NCBI RefSeq assembly: GCF_003053845.1
Contig: NZ_QAYG01000003.1
Location: 124,001 to 188,000 of the forward strand
DNA: 64,000 bases
Reading direction: 5' to 3'
Source: Breoghania corrubedonensis
Lineage (GTDB): Bacteria; Pseudomonadota; Alphaproteobacteria; Rhizobiales; Stappiaceae
Shown: piece by piece, positions 1-11,564 of the stretch
Layout: each line of letters starts with the position of its first letter
Numbering within the stretch: the first letter of the stretch is position 1
The notes under the pieces: model-generated
Seen by the model: only the letters and a program-made list of their open reading frames with translations
Told to the model about the DNA's origin: nothing
The model's database searches: none
Position numbers and translations under genes: made by a program

Positions 1-131
1 CCCCCCGTTCCTCGCCGCGTCCTCTGGCCGCGTCGGGCAAGCGAAGGCGAGACGGTTGCATTTTCACGGTCTAGTCTCAGATATCCTTGGCACCTTTCGC
101 AAGAGTGCCGAAAAATGGTGAGGAGAAATTC

Positions 132-1145
132 ATGAAGCTCGCAACGCTGCGCGACGGCACGCGCGACGGACAGTTGGTCGTCGTCTCCCGAGATCTTTCC
201 CGCTACACGCCCGCGGGCACGGTCGCCGGCACGATGCAGCAGGCGCTGGACAACTGGACGCAAGCGGAGAAGGGCTTGCGGGATCTGTCCATGCGGCTCG
301 ACATCGACCAGATCCCGGGCGAGCCCTTCGACGAGACGCAATGCCTGTCGCCGCTGCCGCGCGCCTACCAGTGGGCGGATGGCTCGGCCTATGTCAATCA
401 CGTGGAACTGGTGCGCAAGTCGCGCGGCGCGGAGATGCCGTCAAGCTTCTGGACCAATCCGCTGATGTATCAGGGCGGCTCGGACACCTTCATCGCGCCG
501 CGCAATCCGATCCGTCTGGCGGACGAGGCCTGGGGCATCGATTTCGAGGCGGAGATCGCAGTTGTTACCGACGACGTGCCGATGGGCATCGCGCCCGAGC
601 AGGCCGGCCACCACATCAAGCTCTTGATGCTGGTCAACGACGTCTCGCTCAGGAACCTCATCCCCGGCGAACTCGGCAAGGGCTTCGGCTTCTTCCAGTC
701 CAAGCCGTCTTCGGCATTCGGCCCCGTCGCGGTGACGCCGGACGAGCTGGGCGAGGCCTGGACCGGCGGCACGATCGCGCTGCCGATGCTGGTCGAATAC
801 AACGGCAAGGCTTTCGGCAAGGCGCGCTGCGACACCGACATGACCTTCGATCTGCCACGCCTCATTTCCCATGCGGCGAAGACGCGACCGCTGGGGGCCG
901 GCTGCGTCATCGGTTCGGGTACCATTTCCAACAAGCTCGACGGCGGGCCGGGCAAGATGATCGGCGAGGGCGGCGTCGGCTATGCCTGCATCGCGGAACA
1001 GCGCATGGTGGAGACGATCGTCGAGGGCGCGGCGAAAACCCCCTTCATGAGCTTCGGCGATCGCGTGCGCATCGAGATGAAGGACGCCGACGGACGTTCG
1101 GTCTTCGGCGCGATCGATCAGGTGGTGGAGCAGTACGAGGGGTAG
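132..1145 (+). CDS. Fumarylacetoacetate hydrolase (FAH) family protein
   Basis: 337 residues. The FAH fold hydrolyses C-C bonds or decarboxylates or isomerises 2-oxo acids produced by aromatic-ring degradation. Metal-binding acidic residues are visible around residues 136-140 (DFEAE) and 169-170 (ND before VSLRN), with the family-typical GSGTISN stretch near the C-terminus. The ATG at 132 is chosen because a strong ribosome site (gaggag) sits just upstream; an in-frame ATG at 87 has none. It is the first gene of a same-strand group with an MBL-fold protein, a flavin monooxygenase and a DUF2783 protein, so ring hydroxylation followed by cleavage-product hydrolysis is the likely setting. The family is sure; the substrate is not visible in the sequence. 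Confidence 0.9.
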   Translation: MKLATLRDGTRDGQLVVVSRDLSRYTPAGTVAGTMQQALDNWTQAEKGLRDLSMRLDIDQIPGEPFDETQCLSPLPRAYQWADGSAYVNHVELVRKSRGAEMPSSFWTNPLMYQGGSDTFIAPRNPIRLADEAWGIDFEAEIAVVTDDVPMGIAPEQAGHHIKLLMLVNDVSLRNLIPGELGKGFGFFQSKPSSAFGPVAVTPDELGEAWTGGTIALPMLVEYNGKAFGKARCDTDMTFDLPRLISHAAKTRPLGAGCVIGSGTISNKLDGGPGKMIGEGGVGYACIAEQRMVETIVEGAAKTPFMSFGDRVRIEMKDADGRSVFGAIDQVVEQYEG

Positions 1146-1169
1146 GGGCCCGGCTCTCTGCTTGTCGTC

Positions 1170-1265
1170 GTCATTGCCCGGCGCAGTCCGGGCAATCCAC
1201 AGGCGAGCCGCGCGTGCTGCCGACTAAAATGGATCACCCCCGGACAAAGCCGGGTGATGACGGCG
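1170..1265. repeat. Mosaic palindromic intergenic repeat, type gtcattgcccgg (copy 1)
   Basis: Two inverted modules: tcattgcccgg..ccgggcaat and ggatcacc..cgggtgatgacgg. Closely related copies lie at 15421-15566 and 50161-50254. This looks like a dispersed alphaproteobacterial intergenic palindrome. It may act as a terminator or mRNA stabiliser between genes. Confidence 0.7.
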
Positions 1266-1406
1266 GAGAAGGCGGTGTAAAGGGATCCATCTCGACGGAT
1301 GGGGTCCGAGCCGTGATGCCCACCCGTTGCGGCCCCTCGTTGACGGTTACAAATTCATGGCCGATCAGAAGTGCCAAACGCGCATTCGGCCAATTGGGAG
1401 AAAGCC

Positions 1407-2363
1407 ATGAGCAAGCAATTCGCATCCGCCGGCGACATGGAGGAGAAGGTTGTCTCCTTCTCCGAGATTGGCGCCGGCTGCTACGCCTTCACCGCGCAAG
1501 GCGATCCCAACACCGGCATCATCGTCGGTGACGAGAGCGTCATGGTGATCGACACGCAGGCGACGCCCGCCATGGCGCAAAAAGTGATCGAGTACATCCG
1601 CACCGTCACCGACAAGCCGATCAAGCATGTGGTGCTGTCGCATTATCACGCGGTGCGCGTGCTCGGCGCCTCGGCCTATGGCGCCAGCGAGATCATTTCC
1701 TCCGATCTCACCTACCGCTTGATCGTGGAGCGCGGTCAGCAGGACTGGGACAGCGAGCAGGGACGCTTTCCCCGGCTCTTCCAGGGCGCGGATTCCATTC
1801 CCGGCCTCACCTGGCCGACGCTCACCTTCGGCTCGTCGATGACCGTCTGGCTCGGCAAGCGCGAAGTGAAGATCATGCATCTGGGCCGTGGCCACACCAT
1901 GGGCGATATTGTCGTGTGGGTGCCAGACGCGGGCGTGATGTTCTCCGGCGATCTGGTGGAGTATCATTCCGCCTGCTATTGCGGCGATGCCCATTTCGCC
2001 GACTGGCCCAAGACGCTCGACCGTCTGGCCGCCTTCGAGCCCAGGGCCGTTGTGCCGGGGCGCGGCGATGCGCTGACCTCGCCGCAGATGGTCGCCGATG
2101 GCATCGCGCTGACGCGGGATTTCCTGACGACGCTCTACACCTCGGTCTCGGCGTCGGTCGCAGAGGGGCGCAGCCTGAAGGAGGCGTTCGATGCGGCGCG
2201 CACCGCGATGGACCCGAAATTCGGCTCCTTCGCCATCCACGAGCATTGCCTGCCCTTCAACGTCGCGCGCGCCTATGACGAGGCAAAGGGCCTCGACCAT
2301 CCGCAGATCTGGACCGCCGAGCGCGACCGCGAGATGTGGGCTTCGTTGCAGCACGGCGAATAG
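1407..2363 (+). CDS. MBL-fold metallo-hydrolase with atypical metal site
   Basis: 318 residues with the metallo-beta-lactamase fold order. The start at 1407 follows gggag; the in-frame ATG at 1371 lacks a good site. The first motif near residue 78 reads HYHAVR where the canonical form is HxHxDH, so two ligands of the second metal site are replaced. The later His (GRGHTMGD, about residue 162) and Asp (FSGDLV, about residue 181) are present, but the last His is replaced in PGRGD. From memory HYHAVR is shared by a subfamily rather than being a mutation here. Neighbours suggest a role in the same aromatic catabolic cluster, for example thioester or lactone hydrolysis. Function is not assignable. 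Confidence 0.88.
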   Translation: MSKQFASAGDMEEKVVSFSEIGAGCYAFTAQGDPNTGIIVGDESVMVIDTQATPAMAQKVIEYIRTVTDKPIKHVVLSHYHAVRVLGASAYGASEIISSDLTYRLIVERGQQDWDSEQGRFPRLFQGADSIPGLTWPTLTFGSSMTVWLGKREVKIMHLGRGHTMGDIVVWVPDAGVMFSGDLVEYHSACYCGDAHFADWPKTLDRLAAFEPRAVVPGRGDALTSPQMVADGIALTRDFLTTLYTSVSASVAEGRSLKEAFDAARTAMDPKFGSFAIHEHCLPFNVARAYDEAKGLDHPQIWTAERDREMWASLQHGE

Positions 2364-2429
2364 GGGGCGAGGGGCGGCATGGCGGGAGTGCGGCGCGCCG
2401 AGGTCGTCCTTGCTGCAACGGCACTCTCG

Positions 2430-2584
2430 GTGTCATCCCGGGCGTGGTGCAGCGTGAAACGCTGCTCCGCAGACCCGGGATCTCGCTCCGCAGTCGCCGG
2501 GGCCGGGTTCTTGGTGAACATGGTGCCTCGGCCCCGGATCTGCGATGTGGCACTGCGCGCCGCATCGCAGATCCGGGGTGACGC
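2430..2584. repeat. Mosaic palindromic intergenic repeat, type gtcatcccggg
   Basis: Contains gtcatcccggg..cccgggatc and gccccggatctgcgatg..catcgcagatccgggg inverted arms. The same general type is seen at 18164-18316. It fills most of the 347-base gap before the flavin monooxygenase gene, and no reading frame here looks coding. Confidence 0.65.
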
Positions 2585-2710
2585 TGGGGGGCTTTTTCAG
2601 AGCGCGTACATCATCCCCGCCGTTGGGAGGCGGCCGGGATGATCTGGCTCAAAGTCGGAAAACTGCCGTAACGTTATAAATGGTGCGGCGCGAAGTTTTG
2701 GGAGGAAATC

Positions 2711-4381
2711 ATGGCAGCACCCGGAGCCACGGGTTCGGCTGCGCCTGCCGGCATGGGCGCCGGTGCGCGCAAGGCGCTCTACCAGTTCGGATATGCGCGC
2801 TCAATCGATCAGGACGTATTCGCCGCAACCGGTGCCCCGGCCCGCCACGCGGTCGTCGTGGTGGGCGCCGGGCCGGTGGGCATGACGGTCGCAATCGATC
2901 TGGCCATGCGCGGCAACGAGGTGGTGATCCTCGACGATGCCGACCGCATCGGCGAAGGCTCGCGCGCCATCTGCTTTGCCCAGCGCACGCTGGAGATCTG
3001 GGACCGGCTCGGCGTCGCCCGGCCGATGGTCGACAAGGGCGTCACCTGGCAGGTCGGCAAGAACTTCCTGCACGACGATCTCGTCTACCAGTTCGACCTC
3101 TTGCCCGAGGACGGCCACAAGATGCCGGCCTTCATCAACCTGCAGCAATATTACGCCGAGCTTTATCTGGTGGAGCGGATCGCGGAACTGCCGGGCGTTG
3201 ACCTGCGCTGGCGCAACAAGGTAACCGCGATCGACAACCGGCCCGATGGCGTCCGCCTTACCGTCGAGACCCCCGAAGGGGCATACGACATCGACGCGGA
3301 CTGGCTGATCGCCTGCGACGGCGCCAAGTCCCCCGTGCGCGACATGCTGGGGCTGGAATTCCGCGGCGAGGTCTTCGACGACCGGTTTCTCATCGCCGAC
3401 GTGAAGATGACGGCCGATTTTCCGGCCGAGCGCTGGTTCTGGTTCGATCCGCCGTTCCATGCCGGTCAGTCGGCGCTGCTGCACAAGCAGCCCGACGATG
3501 TCTGGCGCATCGACCTGCAACTGGGTCCCGAGGCGGATCCGGAGGTCGAGCAGAAGCCGGAGAACGTCGTTCCGCGCATCGAGCGCATGCTGGGGCACCG
3601 CAATTTCGAGCTGGAATGGGTCTCGCTCTATTCCTTCCAGTGCCGCCGCATCGACCGGTTCGTGCACGGTCACGTGGTGTTCTGCGGCGACAGCGCGCAC
3701 CAGGTCTCGCCGTTCGGCGCACGCGGCGCGAATTCCGGCGTGCAGGATGCGGAGAACCTCGTCTGGAAGCTCGATCTCGTCCTGAAGGGGGAGGCCGACG
3801 CGGCGCTGATGGAGAGCTACGATGCCGAACGGTCATTTGCGGCGGACGAGAACATCGGCCATTCCACGCGTTCCACCGATTTCATCGCGCCCAAGACGCC
3901 GATGGAGCGCACCTTGCGCAACGCCGTGCTCAACCTCGCCTCGCGCACGCAATTCGCCCGCAAGATGGTGAATTCGGGTCGCCTGTCGATGCCCGCCACC
4001 TATCCGGCCGATCTCGCGACGGCCGATGCGGAGCCGTTCTCCGGCTCCGCCAGGCTTGGCGCGCCGGTGCCCGATGCGCCGCTCAGAAAAGCCGATGGCA
4101 GCGACACTTGGCTGCTTGACGAACTGGCGGACGGCTTCACGGTGCTGCATGTGGCCAACGGCACGGCTCCCAACGCGGTCGACGGCGCGGACCTGCGCAT
4201 CATCGGCGGCGAGATCTTCGACGAGACAGGCCAGTTCCGCCGCCGCTTCGACGCGACGCCGGGGGCGACCTACGTCATTCGCCCCGACCAGCATCTCGCC
4301 GCACGCTTCCGCCATTTCGAGGCACAGAAGGTGGCCGACGCGATCGCCCGGGCCAAGGGCCGCGTACCGGTCACCGTATGA
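2711..4381 (+). CDS. FAD-dependent aromatic monooxygenase, MhpA/PheA type
   Basis: 556 residues, class A flavoprotein monooxygenase. The N-terminal Rossmann motif GAGPVGMT is at about residues 53-60, the DG motif (CDGAKSPVR) lies mid-protein, and the second FAD motif reads CGDSAHQVSPFGARG. The C-terminal 120 residues resemble the thioredoxin-like domain of phenol and 3-hydroxyphenylpropionate hydroxylases. Start ATG follows ggagg with ideal spacing. These enzymes hydroxylate phenolic substrates with NAD(P)H and O2. DUF2783 follows 14 bases downstream, and an FAH-type hydrolase is upstream, so a short meta- or gentisate-like route is likely. Substrate unknown. Confidence 0.92.
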   Translation: MAAPGATGSAAPAGMGAGARKALYQFGYARSIDQDVFAATGAPARHAVVVVGAGPVGMTVAIDLAMRGNEVVILDDADRIGEGSRAICFAQRTLEIWDRLGVARPMVDKGVTWQVGKNFLHDDLVYQFDLLPEDGHKMPAFINLQQYYAELYLVERIAELPGVDLRWRNKVTAIDNRPDGVRLTVETPEGAYDIDADWLIACDGAKSPVRDMLGLEFRGEVFDDRFLIADVKMTADFPAERWFWFDPPFHAGQSALLHKQPDDVWRIDLQLGPEADPEVEQKPENVVPRIERMLGHRNFELEWVSLYSFQCRRIDRFVHGHVVFCGDSAHQVSPFGARGANSGVQDAENLVWKLDLVLKGEADAALMESYDAERSFAADENIGHSTRSTDFIAPKTPMERTLRNAVLNLASRTQFARKMVNSGRLSMPATYPADLATADAEPFSGSARLGAPVPDAPLRKADGSDTWLLDELADGFTVLHVANGTAPNAVDGADLRIIGGEIFDETGQFRRRFDATPGATYVIRPDQHLAARFRHFEAQKVADAIARAKGRVPVTV

Positions 4382-4395
4382 CAGGAGATCCCGCC

Positions 4396-4590
4396 ATGAC
4401 AGATCTCATCACCACCACCCAGCTTGCCGACCCGGATGCGGCCTACAACATGCTGGTCGATGCCCATCGCGATCTGAGCGAGACACAAAGCGCCGATCTC
4501 AACGCCCGTCTCGTGTTGCTGCTCGCCAATCATGTCGGCGATATCTGCGTGCTGGAACAGGCCGTCGCGCTTGCGAAGACGGAGCTTTGA
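4396..4590 (+). CDS. DUF2783 domain small protein
   Basis: 64 residues, acidic and mainly helical, with no signal peptide or membrane segment. The start at 4396 follows aggag; an in-frame ATG at 4378 overlaps the previous stop and has no site of its own. It is separated by 14 bases from the flavin monooxygenase, so the two are certainly co-transcribed. DUF2783 proteins habitually sit directly after monooxygenases of this kind, which suggests a partner or stability factor, but no activity is known to me. Confidence 0.8.
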   Translation: MTDLITTTQLADPDAAYNMLVDAHRDLSETQSADLNARLVLLLANHVGDICVLEQAVALAKTEL

Positions 4591-4650
4591 GGGGGGGGCG
4601 GGCACGGCTTTGGGCTTGGTTGGGATCGGAGGATTGGTCGGGAGCCGGTG

Positions 4651-4795
4651 CTTGCACCCCTCTCCCCCGTGTGGGGGAGATGTCACGCCTTCGCGTGACA
4701 GAGGGGGGTAATGCCGCTTGCTCCGAACACGCCGCCTCACCCCCCTCTGTCGGCTACGCCGACATCTCCCCCACAAGGGGGGAGAGGGGTGCAAG
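4651..4795. repeat. RIME-like bipartite inverted repeat (copy A)
   Basis: The 145-base element has outer arms CTTGCACCCCTCTCCCCC and its reverse complement, with two inner small hairpins (tgtcacgcc..ggcgtgaca-like and tgtcggcta..gccgaca). Copy B at 8211-8358 has the same design with different outer bases that still pair. It resembles Rhizobiales intergenic mosaic elements and lies between the DUF2783 gene and the next membrane-protein gene. Confidence 0.75.
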
Positions 4796-4886
4796 TGGCA
4801 GGCGCTCGGTGAACCGTTGCGAAGATGGCTGGGAGTTCGCGCGATTTCAATTGAAAACACTTCTCCGGCTTGGCACAGGTTGTGTC

Positions 4887-5471
4887 ATGACCCGACGCAT
4901 GATTGCCCATATCGCCCTTGCCGGTCTCGCCCTGTCGCTGGTGATAGTCGCCGCGATATGGTTGGTCGTGTTGCCCGCGATGCTGCCTGCCGGCCAGCTT
5001 CCCTTCGATTTTTACAAGGGCTCGATGACCTTCGATCAGGCGCGCGACCTGATGCTGGCGCTGGGCGAACGCGGACGCTCCCTTTACCGATATGTGCTGA
5101 TACCGCTCGATATGGTGTTGGTCGTGGCCTATGGCGCCGGCATCGGTTGCGCGATCGTGTGGCTGCGCGGCATTCCCGATACCTGGGGACAGCATCCAAG
5201 CCCTTACGAAATGCGCCGCCGCCAGCCGGCCGGCCGGCGCATCCGCTCCGCGGTCGGCTCGGTCTTCCTTGTCGCTCCATTCCTTGCCGCCGCATTCGAT
5301 TTCTGGGAGAACATTCTGGTCTTCCGCATGCTGGGGCAGGGCGATGGCCTGTCCATCCGGTTGCTGGAGGAACTGAACCGCACGTCCGGCTACAAGTGGG
5401 CCTTTCTGGCGTTGTCAGTTGTCGCCCTGTTTTTCGCCATGCTCGGGTTCGCGATGCGGCGAAAGCGTTGA
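4887..5471 (+). CDS. Hypothetical inner-membrane protein, 4 TM
   Basis: 194 residues with hydrophobic segments at about residues 5-30, 70-95, 125-145 and 168-188. The reading frame is open far upstream, but the coding pattern and first hydrophobic segment begin at the ATG at 4887. No strong ribosome site is visible, so the start is moderately sure. The composition (Arg-rich loops, RMLGQGDGLS between segments 3 and 4) matches no family I recognise. It stands alone between a RIME-like repeat and creA, both of which limit an operon interpretation. Confidence 0.7.
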   Translation: MTRRMIAHIALAGLALSLVIVAAIWLVVLPAMLPAGQLPFDFYKGSMTFDQARDLMLALGERGRSLYRYVLIPLDMVLVVAYGAGIGCAIVWLRGIPDTWGQHPSPYEMRRRQPAGRRIRSAVGSVFLVAPFLAAAFDFWENILVFRMLGQGDGLSIRLLEELNRTSGYKWAFLALSVVALFFAMLGFAMRRKR

Positions 5472-5567
5472 ACGAGGCGCAAGCACTCGTAAAGTGCCGC
5501 CACGGCGCCTACATGAGCGACACTCCGGGCAGGAACGCCCAGAGAAATCTCGATGAGAGGATGGACA

Positions 5568-6119
5568 ATGCGCAAGGCTTTTCGCGCGCTGATCGCGCCT
5601 ACGATAACAGCAATCGCGGCGGTGGCCATGGTGGCGGGAATATCGATGGTTGCGGGCACGGGGGCCCGGGCGGCGGACGAGCCGGAGCTGATCTTCAAGC
5701 GCTCCACCGTGTGGAAGTTCCTGACCCCCGACCACAAGCTTGCCACCTACGCGGTCGATGACCCGCTCGTGGAAGGCGTTGCCTGTCACTTCACGGTGCC
5801 GGAAAAGGGCGGCATTTCGGGCTGGCTCGGCGTGGCGGAGGAAGTTTCCGACATTTCGCTCGCCTGCCGACAGGTGGGGCCCATTTCGTTCAAGGGAAAA
5901 TTCGAGCAGGGCGAGGAAATGTTCCGCCAGCGCCGCTCGCTGTTCTTCAAGAAGATGCGGATCGTGCGCGGCTGCGACGCCAGGCGAAACGTGCTGGTCT
6001 ACGTCGTTTATTCCGACAAGCTGGTGGAGGGATCGCCGAAGAATTCCACCTCCACCGTGCCGATCATGCCCTGGGGCGACCAGATGCCGGCGAAATGCGG
6101 CGACTATCTGGACGACTGA
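5568..6119 (+). CDS. creA: CreA family periplasmic protein
   Basis: 183 residues. A cleavable signal peptide is evident, with Arg-Lys at the start, a hydrophobic core and an ARA-A cleavage point at about residue 35. The mature part carries the highly conserved CreA features VEGVACHFT, EEVSDISLACRQVG, RRSLFFKKM and STVPIMPWG. CreA is a widely conserved secreted protein of unknown function, named from the E. coli cre locus. The start at 5568 is favoured because gagagg precedes it; the ATG at 5553 is upstream without a site. No cre two-component genes are nearby. Confidence 0.93.
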   Translation: MRKAFRALIAPTITAIAAVAMVAGISMVAGTGARAADEPELIFKRSTVWKFLTPDHKLATYAVDDPLVEGVACHFTVPEKGGISGWLGVAEEVSDISLACRQVGPISFKGKFEQGEEMFRQRRSLFFKKMRIVRGCDARRNVLVYVVYSDKLVEGSPKNSTSTVPIMPWGDQMPAKCGDYLDD

Positions 6120-6169
6120 CATGCGCCGGCCTGAACGTCGCCTTCCTGTCTCGTTTCCGGGGCCACACC

Positions 6170-6319
6170 TTAGCGCGGCGGTGCGAACGACCAGGGCGAC
6201 AGATCGTGAAAGATGCCGGGATTGTTGTTCCCGGCCACCGCCACCAGCGCGGCGACAGGCGCGGCCAGCATCAATCCGATGACGATCCCGGCGAGGATGG
6301 CCTTCACCTTCTCGCCCAT
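6170..6319 (-). CDS. Small single-pass membrane protein (hypothetical)
   Basis: 49 residues: charged N-terminus (MGEKVKA), one long hydrophobic segment at about residues 7-30, then a short polar tail. The ATG at 6319 is preceded by ggggaa with a 7-base spacer. A second ATG two codons earlier is too close to that site. It is convergent with creA. No family recognised. The case rests on the ribosome site and the clean hydrophobic profile, so it is tentative. Confidence 0.45.
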   Translation of the reverse strand: MGEKVKAILAGIVIGLMLAAPVAALVAVAGNNNPGIFHDLSPWSFAPPR

Positions 6320-6584
6320 GGTCATTTCCCCGCGGCCGAACCTGTCGCCGGGGCGCACGCTGGCGCGAATGCTGGAACCGAGGTCGGGCCGCATCCGTGG
6401 CCGACTGGAAAGACGGTGCGGGCGGGGGTGCGTTGTCCCGTGAACGCCGCTCGCATCGCCCATGATCATGAATTTCGACATTTCCGGTACTCACGACTGT
6501 TTCCGAATGTATCGATGGTGGCCGACATGGCCTGAATGCGTCATTAGGGCACCGTTCAGTGACCGTTCATCCCGATCGTTCGAC

Positions 6585-6613
6585 TTGACCCGGCCGCCGA
6601 TGCGCCTTACACC
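6585..6613 (+). promoter_or_regulatory. Candidate sigma-70 promoter for cysS
   Basis: TTGACC, 17-base spacer, TACACC. A transcription start near 6620 would fall almost on the ATG at 6622, making the leader reading frame below leaderless. Inferred from consensus only. Confidence 0.4.
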
Positions 6614-6621
6614 GCTTGGCA

Positions 6622-6672
6622 ATGAACACGGTCAACATCATTCGCATTAGCGACGAGATCATTTGCGGCTAG
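6622..6672 (+). CDS. Possible 16-residue leader peptide upstream of cysS
   Basis: The frame encodes MNTVNIIRISDEIICG and stops at TAG 6670-6672. The penultimate residue is Cys. There is no Shine-Dalgarno sequence, but the predicted transcript may begin at the ATG itself. Its end overlaps a GCTAGCG motif (6668-6674) that can pair with 6740-6746. That makes a cysteine-sensing attenuator for cysteinyl-tRNA synthetase conceivable. A single Cys codon is weak evidence, so chance occurrence remains likely. Confidence 0.25.
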   Translation: MNTVNIIRISDEIICG

Positions 6673-6729
6673 CGACAACGCTGGCTGTGGCCGTTTCCTC
6701 CTGCCCGAAATCGCATGACGAACGCCCCG

Positions 6730-6746
6730 GCTAGCGCCCCGCTAGC
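6730..6746 (+). promoter_or_regulatory. Small hairpin just upstream of cysS ribosome site
   Basis: GCTAGCG (6730-6736), three-base loop, CGCTAGC (6740-6746). The right arm can alternatively pair with GCTAGCG at 6668-6674 at the end of the leader frame, so two mutually exclusive folds exist. It lies 20 bases before the chosen cysS start. Confidence 0.3.
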
Positions 6747-6765
6747 GCCGTTGAACGGGGTGCCC

Positions 6766-8187
<1,422 letters not shown>

Positions 8188-8210
8188 GGGGCGATGATCT
8201 GAAAGCTTGC

Positions 8211-8358
8211 CGCTTGTTCCCCTCTCCCCCCTTGTGGGGGAGATGCCCCGTCAGGGGCAGAGGGGGGTACTAGCGGCAGGCTTGGAGCAAGCGGCTTCCC
8301 CCCCCTCTGTCGGCTGGCGCCGACATCTCCCCCGCAAGGGGGGAGAGGGGAACAAGCG
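8211..8358. repeat. RIME-like bipartite inverted repeat (copy B)
   Basis: The 148-base element has outer arms CGCTTGTTCCCCTCTCCCC and reverse complement, with inner hairpins gcccc..ggggc and tgtcggctggc..gccgaca. Compared with copy A (4651-4795) the outer arms differ (GTTC/GAAC here, GCAC/GTGC there) yet stay complementary, which indicates selection for pairing. Confidence 0.75.
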
Positions 8359-8399
8359 GAAACCGCACGGATGATGGTGGATTTGATAGGAGATCGGGA

Positions 8400-9871
<1,472 letters not shown>

Positions 9872-9914
9872 CAAGACACGAAACGCCTCGCCAGACAAAA
9901 GGCTGAACATTCCC

Positions 9915-11546
9915 ATGTCCGTGAACGCTGAATCTTCGAAGACCACCGCCCGCGAGCGGCTCTATCTCTTCGACACCACCTTGCGCGACGGTGCCCAGAC
10001 CAACGGCATCGACTTTTCGCTTGAGGACAAGATTGCGATTGCGGACATGCTGGACAAGCTCGGCATCGACTATGTCGAGGGCGGCTATCCCGGCGCCAAT
10101 CCGATGGATACCGCCTTCTTCCAGAAGAAGCGCACGAAGGCGGCGGCTTTCACCGCCTTCGGCATGACCAAGCGGGCCGGCCGGTCGGTCGAAAACGATC
10201 CCGGCCTGCAAGGGCTTTTGCAGGCGCAATCGGATGCGATCTGCTTTGTCGCCAAGTCCTGGGACTTCCACGTCAAGGTGGCGCTCGCGACCACCAACGA
10301 GGAAAACCTCGACGGCATCCGCCAGTCGGTCGCCGCCGCCGTGGCCGCCGGCAAGGAGGCGCTCGTCGATTGCGAGCACTTCTTCGACGGCTACAAGGCC
10401 AATCGCGACTATGCGGTGGCCTGCGCGAAGGCGGCCTATGAGGCGGGTGCGCGCTGGGTGGTGCTGTGCGACACCAATGGCGGCACGCTGCCCGACGAGA
10501 TCGAGGCCATCGTCGCCGACGTGACGCGGTTCGTGCCGGGCGATCACCTCGGCATCCACGCCCACAACGACACCGAGCAGGCGGTCGCCAATTCGCTGGC
10601 CGCCGTCAAGGCCGGCGTGCGCCAGATCCAGGGCACGCTCAACGGCATTGGCGAGCGCTGCGGCAATGCCAATCTCGTCACGCTGATCCCGACCCTGATG
10701 CTCAAGCGCGACTATGCGGAGCGCTTCGAGGTGGGGGTGAGCGAGGATGCGCTTTCCAAGCTCACGCAGTTCTCGCGCTCGTTCGACGAGTTGCTGAACC
10801 GCGCGCCCGACCGTCACGCGCCCTATGTCGGAGCGGCGGCGTTTGCCACCAAGGCCGGCATCCACGCCTCCGCCATCCTGAAGGACCCCAGGACCTACGA
10901 GCATGTGGCGCCCGAGCGCGTCGGCAATCGCCGGCACGTTCTGGTGTCCGATCAGGCCGGCAAGTCGAACCTCGTCAGCCAGCTCAAGTCGCTGGGGATT
11001 GCGGCCGATCCCTCCGACCGCCGGCTCGACGGGTTGCTGCGCGAGGTGAAGGAGCGCGAGGCGCTGGGCTATGCCTACGAGGCGGCGGATGCCTCGTTCT
11101 CGCTGCTCGCCATGCGCCATCTGGGCGAGGTGCCGAAGTTCTTCGACGTGAAGAGCTTTCGCGTCATGGTCGAGCGCCGCTACAACGCGGTCGGCGAACT
11201 GGTCACGATGTCGGAAGCGGTCGTGAAGCTCGTCATCGACGGCGAGGAGCACATGTCGGTGGCGGAGGGCAACGGCCCGGTCAACGCGCTCGACATCGCC
11301 ATGCGCAAGGATCTCGGCAAGTATCAGAGCGAGATAGAGAACCTCGTGCTGATGGACTTCAAGGTGCGTATCCTCAATGGTGGTACGGAAGCCATCACCC
11401 GAGTGCTGATCGAGAGCATGGACGAAAAGACCGACGAGCGCTGGTTCACCGTCGGCGTGTCGCCTAATATCGTCGATGCCTCGTTCCAGGCTCTGACGGA
11501 TTCGATCACCTACCGCTTGCTGAAGGGAGCTGCGCCGGCGGCCTGA
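9915..11546 (+). CDS. cimA: (R)-citramalate synthase
   Basis: 543 residues. CimA condenses pyruvate with acetyl-CoA, giving a threonine-independent route to 2-oxobutyrate and isoleucine. The DTTLRDGAQ substrate and metal motif lies near residues 18-26, HAHNDTEQA supplies metal ligands, and a LeuA-type C-terminal regulatory domain follows (about residues 400-540). The length and the NGIDFSLEDK segment fit the CimA branch rather than 2-isopropylmalate synthase. The ATG at 9915 begins a normal N-terminus; the longer open frame to 9840 overlaps the pip gene. Confidence 0.92.
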   Translation: MSVNAESSKTTARERLYLFDTTLRDGAQTNGIDFSLEDKIAIADMLDKLGIDYVEGGYPGANPMDTAFFQKKRTKAAAFTAFGMTKRAGRSVENDPGLQGLLQAQSDAICFVAKSWDFHVKVALATTNEENLDGIRQSVAAAVAAGKEALVDCEHFFDGYKANRDYAVACAKAAYEAGARWVVLCDTNGGTLPDEIEAIVADVTRFVPGDHLGIHAHNDTEQAVANSLAAVKAGVRQIQGTLNGIGERCGNANLVTLIPTLMLKRDYAERFEVGVSEDALSKLTQFSRSFDELLNRAPDRHAPYVGAAAFATKAGIHASAILKDPRTYEHVAPERVGNRRHVLVSDQAGKSNLVSQLKSLGIAADPSDRRLDGLLREVKEREALGYAYEAADASFSLLAMRHLGEVPKFFDVKSFRVMVERRYNAVGELVTMSEAVVKLVIDGEEHMSVAEGNGPVNALDIAMRKDLGKYQSEIENLVLMDFKVRILNGGTEAITRVLIESMDEKTDERWFTVGVSPNIVDASFQALTDSITYRLLKGAAPAA

Positions 11547-11564
11547 CCGGCGCATTCAACAAAC

